Shown here one piece after another: positions 37,374 to 42,735 of a stretch of DNA of 42,735 nt. The notes below the pieces were generated by a model that was not told the DNA's origin, searched no databases, and worked only from the letters and a program-made list of their open reading frames with translations. Positions within the stretch are counted from its first letter, which is position 1. Every line of letters begins with the position of its first letter. Made by a program: the position numbers and the translations under genes. Source of the stretch: Myxococcales bacterium (GTDB lineage: Bacteria; Myxococcota_A; UBA9042; JABWCM01); NCBI GenBank assembly GCA_013360285.1, contig JABWCM010000017.1, forward strand, positions 1 to 42,735, written 5' to 3'.

Positions 37374-38220
37374 ACGGCAAAGGCACACAGTTGGGCGGTA
37401 CGGTTATTTGCACGCTGGATTTGCAGGTTTTCAGGGCTTCCGTGATGATGCGGACAAGCGTGTCGGCGTTTTTCAGGACGGGGGGAATCTTGTCTTCCTG
37501 ATATGTGGTGGTTTTGGAAATGTTGTCTAGCAGTAAGATAAGGTAGCGTTTTCCCGAGTCGTTACAACCAGGGCAATCGTAAACGTCAAGAATTTCCGCG
37601 CCCAGTAGCCCGTTGGCTGCCTCCTGTAGCTGGAGGATGCCGGTTGTCGTCAAATCACCGGAGCTGCTGTACTGTTTTTCGCCGGCGTTGGAAAACACAT
37701 CTAAGTGAGCGGTTGTTTGGGTAAAATGAAGATCAAACTTACACAAATCAAGACATTCTCCATATTCCAGCCCGCCCCCGACAATCGCGGTTGTGTCGGT
37801 ACCCTGGCCGCTATCCACAGGTTCGCCGTCGTTTGTGGTGCTTGTATCTACCGGTACTACCAGGTCGTTGTCTTGGCCGTCGACGCTCCCACCTCCCGTG
37901 TCTGATGTTAACCCTGCGTCCTCTGGTGCCGCTGTGTCGTCACTTATCGTGTCCGCGGGTGTCATGTTGGCTGTGACGTCCGAATTTGACGCGGTGTCCA
38001 TTATCACTTCGACATCGGTGACTGTGTCGTCTGTCATGTCCAATATCTGTGTGACATCCGTTGATGATGTTGTTGTTTCGTCAGTTGTATCGGACGTTAC
38101 CGTAGAGGAACCGTTACCCGTTTCTTTGGAGAATCCACTGTCGCCCGCATCATTGTCGCAAGCTCCACTCTGAAAGCCGAATATAATCAACAACCAAGCG
38201 CATTTGATGCTACCTCGCAT
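37372..38220 (-). CDS. Lipoprotein with long Ser/Thr/Asp-rich linker
   Basis: A 282-residue lipoprotein. The Met at 38220 is chosen because AGGAG lies 7 bases upstream; two earlier in-frame starts are badly spaced. The signal peptide ends at lipobox SGAC. Residues about 20-145 are an unstructured, acidic Ser/Thr/Asp/Val linker (SDTTDETTTSSTDVTQ-like) that projects the C-terminal domain from the membrane. That domain (about 150-282) has six Cys, including ECLDLC and YDCPGC, and probably binds or is disulfide-bonded. No family was recognised. The upstream LTD gene is 41 bases away on the same strand, with a similar Ser/Thr/Asp linker, so the two may function together. Confidence 0.78.
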   Translation of the reverse strand: MRGSIKCAWLLIIFGFQSGACDNDAGDSGFSKETGNGSSTVTSDTTDETTTSSTDVTQILDMTDDTVTDVEVIMDTASNSDVTANMTPADTISDDTAAPEDAGLTSDTGGGSVDGQDNDLVVPVDTSTTNDGEPVDSGQGTDTTAIVGGGLEYGECLDLCKFDLHFTQTTAHLDVFSNAGEKQYSSSGDLTTTGILQLQEAANGLLGAEILDVYDCPGCNDSGKRYLILLLDNISKTTTYQEDKIPPVLKNADTLVRIITEALKTCKSSVQITVPPNCVPLP

Positions 38221-38261
38221 GTCCATTCTCCTCTCTTTTTCCACCTTGTTGGGGCGACGAG

Positions 38262-39650
38262 CTACGGTTTATTGGCCGATCCGGGGGTTGGCGACACGAT
38301 CTGGAAATCCGCTTCGTTGTCTCCAGTATCCTGCGCATCGGGAATTCGGCCCAACGCCAACCCGGAGTCAATCGTAACGCTCGGTGCCGGATTTCCTTCG
38401 CCATTGGCGATGTTGTCTCCGTCAAATACACCGTAGGCCACGGAATCCAAAATCACATCTCCGGCGATTAAATGAACACTATCCGGCCCATTTTGAAGGT
38501 CAGCGCTCCCGCTAAATTGATCAATCGGCACATTCAGTTCAGTGCTCGTATGGGCGATCACAAAATAACCTGTGGCGGGAATCGTTCCCGACAGCGTAAA
38601 TGAAGTGTAAGGTTTACCCCCGTTTCCGTTGATTCCAGCGATTTTCAGGCCATCCAGGACTGTGTTCGGAGCACCCTTGAGTTCAATAAACACGGCTTTG
38701 GCGTCCGAGCCGACGGCGTCATAAACGAATTCATTGATGATGACCTTAGGCAAAACACATTGGCCTTCGCTGCAAATCAACGAAATTTCGCCTTCTTTCA
38801 CGCATTCACCGCAAATTCCTCCGCACCCGTTGTCGCCACACACCTTTCCTTCGCACTGGATCTCGTTTTGGTCCGGGTTGCCTTCGTTACAATCGGGACC
38901 AAGGTTGCACCCGCTCCCATAGCCGTCTTTGTCCGGATCGTCGCAAACCATGACCGGTACACAAACGCCCTTTTCGCATGTTGTTTCCTCCGGGCAGGGC
39001 TCGGCGACACTCCATTCAAGACAGGTGTCCTCGTCAAAATCTGCGCAGGTTCGGATCGCTTCGCCTACACATTCGCTACTCCCGTTTGCTGTGCATTGAT
39101 CCTCGCAGTGGCACGTGCCCTCGGTACATACATTGCCCTCGCCGCAATCTGTGGTCGGACTCCAATCCCAGCAAGGATCGTTGTCGTATTCGCCGCAGAT
39201 TCGGGCGGCGTTTTTTTGGCATTCTTTGGTGTTGGCAACACAGTCATCGACACATTTGTCGCCACATTTCCCTTCGGCGCAGAATTGATCGCTGGGGCAG
39301 GCAACTTCCGGCCCCCATTCGGTACATGGGTCACTGTCGTAGTTGCCACATTGTCGTATAGCGTTGCCTGCACACGTAGTGCTGCCGTCTGTGCACTCAT
39401 TAGAGCAGGATTCTGTGGTGTCTTGGGCGTCCGCCGGCGAAACAAAGGGAGCGTCGGAGCTGCTTTCGTCGCTGTCGAGGGCCGTGTCGGTTGTTGTTTC
39501 GCTGGAATCGGCAGAATTGACACCGTCGTTTCCGTTGGTAGGGGGCAACAGGCCTCCGCCTCCACTTCCACCGCCTCGTGACCCCCCACACCCAAGGTTC
39601 ACGATAAGCCATAGGCCCGTCACAATCCAAACGCGATGATTTTGGAACAT
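38262..39650 (-). CDS. Cys-rich lamin-tail domain lipoprotein
   Basis: A 462-residue lipoprotein. The start at 39650 has AAGGAG 5 bases upstream; the signal peptide ends at lipobox VNLGC. A Gly-rich, then Ser/Thr/Asp-rich linker leads to three Cys repeats of about 50 residues, with the pattern C-x-A-x-R-x-C-x-x-Y/F-D-x-D-x-C-x-E/D-W (for example AIRTCADFDEDTCLEW). A MopE-like stretch DDPDKDGYGSGC and a CGDNGCGGICGEC unit follow. The C-terminal 150 residues form a lamin-tail (LTD) beta-sandwich (VIINEFVYDAVGSDAKAVFIEL). It is probably a surface protein and shares LTD and MopE-like parts with the gene at 11554. Confidence 0.82.
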   Translation of the reverse strand: MFQNHRVWIVTGLWLIVNLGCGGSRGGGSGGGGLLPPTNGNDGVNSADSSETTTDTALDSDESSSDAPFVSPADAQDTTESCSNECTDGSTTCAGNAIRQCGNYDSDPCTEWGPEVACPSDQFCAEGKCGDKCVDDCVANTKECQKNAARICGEYDNDPCWDWSPTTDCGEGNVCTEGTCHCEDQCTANGSSECVGEAIRTCADFDEDTCLEWSVAEPCPEETTCEKGVCVPVMVCDDPDKDGYGSGCNLGPDCNEGNPDQNEIQCEGKVCGDNGCGGICGECVKEGEISLICSEGQCVLPKVIINEFVYDAVGSDAKAVFIELKGAPNTVLDGLKIAGINGNGGKPYTSFTLSGTIPATGYFVIAHTSTELNVPIDQFSGSADLQNGPDSVHLIAGDVILDSVAYGVFDGDNIANGEGNPAPSVTIDSGLALGRIPDAQDTGDNEADFQIVSPTPGSANKP

Positions 39651-40033
39651 GATAACTCCTTCGTTTGCTTGGGCTGTTCTCGCAACAAGGGTTGTGGTGT
39701 TAAATGACGATTTCCATGCCCCGGTTACCTTTTGTCGCGTCGCCCGCAAAATCCCTGCGCCATATTTTCGGACGATTCGGCTCAAATCCGGCTTGCCCCA
39801 AATTCCCCCAACAACACCCTGCACCCGGTCCGCAAGGTCGTAAGAAATGCCGGCCAAAATGTACACTACGTCTGTGCTGTTACAGTTGTAAAGCCATCCA
39901 GGAAGCTTGCCGGTTTGAGAATTTTCTTTCGGGGGTCGAAGAAAGTGGAGTCACACGTTGACGGAAGGGCCGTTAATCGCCACCATCCCCGTCCGGGCGA
40001 TTGTCGGTGGGGGATAGTTTGGTTGGAGGAATC
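39651..40033. other. Intergenic region between divergent lipoprotein genes
   Basis: This 383-base gap between the LTD lipoprotein and the FKBP gene has no supported gene. An upstream extension of the LTD reading frame runs through it but lacks a ribosome site. It holds a core fragment of the family A repeat (39765-39808). Promoters for both divergent genes should lie here; none was convincing. Confidence 0.55.
39765..39808 (+). repeat. Family A element, core fragment
   Basis: TTTTCGGACGATTCGGCTCA continuing AATCCGGCTTG matches the interior of the element at 36539-36656 (36565-36597) at about 28 of 31 positions. No clear terminal inverted repeats surround it, so it is a degenerate or partial copy. 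Confidence 0.5.
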
Positions 40034-41005
40034 ATGCATGGTAAGTTAAGGGCGTTTTTAGGCACAGTATTATTGTGTGTGGTGACGTGGTCGCCGGCTT
40101 GCAAAAAGCAGGAGCCAGCACCGGACGCCGGGGCTGCGGAGGCTGCGGCTGAGCCGCCAAAACCCAATCCGGAACTCGAGGCAAAAAAAGCAGAAGAAGA
40201 AAAAAAAGAGGCAGAGGAGAAAGAGAAAGAAAAGAGGCTTGCAGAGTTGCTTGCAACCCCAGAGGACTTAAAAGATCCACCGAAAAAGGGCGAAAAAACC
40301 AGTTCCGGTATTTATTCGCGTGTATTGCGGCCTGGCGACGGCGGGCTCAAGCCAGACGGCGACGACCGTGTACTCGTACATTATGCCGCCTGGGATGAAA
40401 CCGGCAAACTGATCGATACCACGTACCGCCGCGATGTACCTCGCCAGGTCAATCTTGGAAAAACGATTCAGGGCTGGAGAGAGGGCCTCGAGTTGATGAC
40501 GGTGGGTGAAAGGCGGCGATTGTGGATTCCGGAACGTTTGGCGCGGGTTGTGGAAGGAAAACGTGCAAAGCCTGGTGATTACGTGGTTTTTGACATGGAG
40601 CTTCTCAAACTCGAAAAAACACCTGATCCGCCACCGGATGTAGCGTCTCCGCCGAAAGCCGCAACAAAATTACCATCTGGGGTTGCTATTTTAGAGCTTT
40701 CTCCGGGAACAGGCGACAAAACGCCGCGCGCACAGGATGAGGTACGGGTCCATTATGCGGGGTGGACCACGGACGGAGCGTGTTTTGATTCCACGTCCGG
40801 TGGTGAACCGTCTTCATTTAAGTTAACAGACGTTATTCCGGGCTGGGCGGAGGCGATTCAAAAGATGGTCAAGGGTCAGAAGATCAGAATGTGGATCCCG
40901 GAAAACATGGCGTACAAAGGTGCTTCAGGACACCCCAAAGGCATGTTGGTGTTCGAAGTTGAATTGGTCGAAATTATCAGTTCTTCTGCCCCTTCTGGCG
41001 AATGA
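40034..41005 (+). CDS. Lipoprotein with two FKBP-type peptidyl-prolyl isomerase domains
   Basis: A 323-residue periplasmic lipoprotein. The start at 40034 follows GGAGG; the signal peptide ends at lipobox WSPAC. A highly charged, probably coiled-coil segment (EAKKAEEEKKEAEEKEKEKR) leads to two FKBP domains that isomerise Xaa-Pro bonds. The second is complete: VHYAGW, CFDST, VIPGW and MAYKG, the usual pocket residues. The first has VHYAAW and TIQGWREGL but lacks the Tyr of the 80s loop (ERLARV instead of MAYG), so it may bind without full activity. The gene overlaps the UbiA gene by four bases. Confidence 0.93.
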   Translation: MHGKLRAFLGTVLLCVVTWSPACKKQEPAPDAGAAEAAAEPPKPNPELEAKKAEEEKKEAEEKEKEKRLAELLATPEDLKDPPKKGEKTSSGIYSRVLRPGDGGLKPDGDDRVLVHYAAWDETGKLIDTTYRRDVPRQVNLGKTIQGWREGLELMTVGERRRLWIPERLARVVEGKRAKPGDYVVFDMELLKLEKTPDPPPDVASPPKAATKLPSGVAILELSPGTGDKTPRAQDEVRVHYAGWTTDGACFDSTSGGEPSSFKLTDVIPGWAEAIQKMVKGQKIRMWIPENMAYKGASGHPKGMLVFEVELVEIISSSAPSGE

Positions 41006-41922
41006 TGTTCGTAATATTTGCTTACCGTGGATTTTGGGGTGAAATCGCGACTATTTCGCGGGTACACATCCTGTTGGTTGCGGTGATAGCGTCGATCGTC
41101 TTTGGTTGGTTGATGGGAGGAGACTATCTTTGGGCCGCGGCGTTTTTCTGTGGGTTGGACTGGTTTCTGATCAACCTGCTGAACCGCGTCACTGATGTCG
41201 ACGAAGATACACGAAACAACATTGCGGGAACCGGGTACATCGCTCGACACAAAACAGGATTCGTCGGTTTGGGGTTCGGGTTGATGCTGACGTCTTTTGT
41301 GGTCAATCTTTTTTGGTTTCGGGAGCTTGTCCTGTGGCGGTTACTGGTTCAGGCCATCGGTATGGGGTACAACTATCGAATTGTCTGGACCCCCCGGGGA
41401 TGGAGCCGATTCAAAGAGCTATATTTTGCGAAAAACTTCGGTTCGTCGGTCTTGTTTGTCTTAACCTGCTTTGTTTATCCGTTGGTGCTTCTGGGATATG
41501 ACCCGCAGGTTCCGTTTTCTTATATTGCTGTACTGGTTTTGTTTTTTGTTCCGTTTGAACTTACTTACGAAATTCTTTACGACGTTCGTGATCTGGATGG
41601 TGACCGCGCAGCAGGTGTGCCGACGTATCCCGTTGTTCATGGGCTAAAGACCACGCGGCATATTCTCGACGGGTTGTTGGCTGGGTCGGCTTTGGTGCTT
41701 GTAGTGGGTGTCGCGGCCGGCGTAATTGGCATCCGGGAGGGGCTGATGATCGTTGCGCCCACTGTGCAGTGGGGTTTTTATCGCCGTCGTTGGGGACAAT
41801 CTCTGACGTCGTCGGACTGTGTACTCTTAACACATGTAGGTTCCGCCCAGCTTGTCATTTTCCTGTTGGGGACGGCTTTGTGGGAATGGGTTGGGTTTCC
41901 GGCGAATATTTTCTTGGGGTGA
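41002..41922 (+). CDS. UbiA-family prenyltransferase
   Basis: A 306-residue integral membrane protein with about eight helices. It carries the two Asp-rich motifs that bind the prenyl diphosphate through Mg2+: NRVTDVDED (about 60-68) and YDVRDLDGDRAAGVPT (about 193-208). The family joins prenyl chains to aromatic or other acceptors (quinones, hemes, chlorophylls, lipids); the acceptor cannot be deduced. The ATG at 41002 overlaps the TGA of the FKBP gene, and a second ATG follows directly. The MITE-like element begins 27 bases after the stop codon. Confidence 0.88.
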   Translation: MMFVIFAYRGFWGEIATISRVHILLVAVIASIVFGWLMGGDYLWAAAFFCGLDWFLINLLNRVTDVDEDTRNNIAGTGYIARHKTGFVGLGFGLMLTSFVVNLFWFRELVLWRLLVQAIGMGYNYRIVWTPRGWSRFKELYFAKNFGSSVLFVLTCFVYPLVLLGYDPQVPFSYIAVLVLFFVPFELTYEILYDVRDLDGDRAAGVPTYPVVHGLKTTRHILDGLLAGSALVLVVGVAAGVIGIREGLMIVAPTVQWGFYRRRWGQSLTSSDCVLLTHVGSAQLVIFLLGTALWEWVGFPANIFLG

Positions 41923-41948
41923 CCGCCGTGCTTTTGTAACCAGTACCT

Positions 41949-42079
41949 AGAGGGTGTTTTGGTAAAAATTGCCGGTGAGCGAGACAATTGTCGTAACGAG
42001 TCGGTCTTGACGACCGAGACAGGACCGAAGTAGTAGGCCAGTGGCTCGCGTAACCTAATTTTTTACCCAAACACCCGCT
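41949..42079 (-). mobile_element. MITE-like element, short inverted copy
   Basis: This 131-bp copy matches the reverse complement of the element at 53-230. The left terminus AGAGGGTGTTTTGGTAAAAA is identical; the right terminus has two changes (ACCCAAACACCCGCT). Compared with the long copy it lacks 48 bp, exactly the unit between two CGACCGAG direct repeats, and has one extra base near its left end. It lies between the UbiA gene and the converging Cys-rich gene; its end touches the TAA stop codon of the latter. Confidence 0.85.
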
Positions 42080-42735
42080 TATTCGCACATCCAACAATCC
42101 AGCGTTGTAACCAGTTCGACGCATACTTCGTCCCATGCCGTGGCACAGCAGTATGAATCGGCTGAACAGACACAATCCTCACAAGCTGCATCTCCGCATC
42201 CGGGGCCGGGCTGAACGTCCAGGCAGGATGGGCCGCATTGGGCGGTTGTAAAACATGAATCACAAAGATCTGGGCAACAATCGCCATACGCTGCGCACTG
42301 TTCGTCACAAAAACAACCGTCTGGGGATTGATCGCCACAAAATCCAAAACAGCCCACTGGGCCTGTGGGAGCCGGAGGCGGTGGGGGAACAACGACTACG
42401 CCACAATCGGCGCACCCTTCGGTGACGGCAATGTCAACACACTGCGAGTCCCATGCTGTGTCACAACAATATGGGTCGTAGTCGCAAACACAGCTTTCAA
42501 CCCACGGATCGAGGCACCCATAACCTCCGTGAGGCTCGCAACAGTCTCCTGTCGGTATTACAACGGCAATTCCACAATCGCCGCACCCAAACTCAACAAC
42601 TTCCTGAGCACATTGGGAGTCCCACGCTACGTCACAGCAGTATGAGTCGGCATTGCAAACACAGCTTTCAATCCACGGATCGAGGCATCCGACCCCGCCA
42701 TGGTCGTCACAACAGTCGCCTGTTTGGTAACATAC
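42079..42735 (-). CDS. Cys-rich repeat protein with somatomedin-B-like module, 3' part
   Basis: An open frame from the window edge to TAA at 42079, giving the last 218 residues; the start lies outside. Two near-identical repeats of about 50 residues (GDCCxxHGGxGCLDPWxESC, then VCxxDxYCCDxAWDSQC) end in GCxDCG. A Pro-rich spacer (VVVVPPPPPAPTGP) follows, then GFCGDQSPDGCFCDEQC with AAYGDCCPDLCDSC, which has the Cys order of a somatomedin B domain. A third, diverged repeat (CVCSADSYCCATAWDEVC) closes the protein. More than 30 Cys make it a disulfide-bonded exported protein; the signal peptide would be upstream, off the window. Confidence 0.8.
   Translation of the reverse strand, partial: VCYQTGDCCDDHGGVGCLDPWIESCVCNADSYCCDVAWDSQCAQEVVEFGCGDCGIAVVIPTGDCCEPHGGYGCLDPWVESCVCDYDPYCCDTAWDSQCVDIAVTEGCADCGVVVVPPPPPAPTGPVGCFGFCGDQSPDGCFCDEQCAAYGDCCPDLCDSCFTTAQCGPSCLDVQPGPGCGDAACEDCVCSADSYCCATAWDEVCVELVTTLDCWMCE

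Noticed and set aside
37213..37530. 105-codon plus-strand open frame
   Set aside because: It overlaps the lipoprotein gene at 37372 and a family A solo end; no plausible ribosome site or domain.
38760..39581. 273-codon open frame antisense to the Cys-rich LTD lipoprotein
   Set aside because: It mirrors the Cys-rich repeats of the sense gene (Cys codons read as Ala/Thr in reverse), a typical shadow frame.
1..42735. CRISPR array, rRNA, prophage or defence cluster
   Set aside because: No regularly spaced direct repeats, rRNA signatures, integrase, phage structural genes or known defence nucleases were seen.

Overview
The window looks like a chromosomal segment of a Gram-negative bacterium of the old 'Deltaproteobacteria' type (Myxococcota or Bradymonadota-like). 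This is an inference. It rests on many lipoproteins with clear lipoboxes, MopE-like and lamin-tail (LTD) secreted proteins with dense Asp/Cys motifs, an outer-membrane beta-barrel, a degenerate Ser/Thr kinase and a very large TPR protein. Shine-Dalgarno sites (GGAGG/AAGGAG) are easy to see. Housekeeping genes present are tRNA-Leu(GAG), valS and selB. No CRISPR array, rRNA, plasmid or phage module is visible.

Layout. 1-400: a 178-bp MITE-like element and a tRNA-Leu with its own promoter. 437-2791: a tight operon of three NTF2-like/DUF4878-like exported proteins in tandem (the first apparently frameshifted), a DUF3006-like protein and a class II aldolase. 3086-6741: a membrane-anchored pseudokinase converging on an amidase, then a lipoprotein. 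6980-11308: a SulP anion transporter with STAS domain, then a hybrid histidine kinase. 11554-13263: a secreted dockerin/LTD protein. 13468-14832: a MATE exporter with an unusual start. 14841-22738 (minus strand): a Cys-rich lipoprotein, then an envelope export operon read as RND/MMPL transporter, LolA-like periplasmic protein and DUF1302-like beta-barrel, preceded by a propeller lipoprotein. 22850-25006 (minus): a papain-like protein lacking its catalytic Cys, and a PhoD-like phosphatase. 25277-29022: valS and an alpha/beta hydrolase. 29301-33963 (minus): an exported protein and a 1280-residue zinc-ribbon/TPR membrane protein. 34599-36542: selB. 36653-39650 (minus): an unknown membrane protein, a Ser/Thr/Asp-rich lipoprotein and a Cys-rich LTD lipoprotein. 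40034-41922: a double-FKBP lipoprotein overlapping a UbiA-family prenyltransferase. The end holds a second, inverted MITE copy and the 3' part of a Cys-rich somatomedin-B-like protein that runs off the window.

How it works together. Most genes serve the cell envelope: transport, lipid handling, folding and surface display. The RND/LolA-like/beta-barrel trio is the most coherent machine and probably moves a hydrophobic substrate to the outer membrane. SelB implies that the organism makes selenoproteins, but no selA, selC or selD is in view.

The most unusual non-coding content is a dispersed family of imperfect inverted-repeat elements (118-188 bp, plus solo ends) in intergenic gaps. Their termini (TTAG/TTAA) repeatedly supply the stop codons of neighbouring genes, on both sides in the selB case. 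A separate MITE family stands at both window ends in opposite orientation, and its shorter copy is explained by a deletion between two internal direct repeats.
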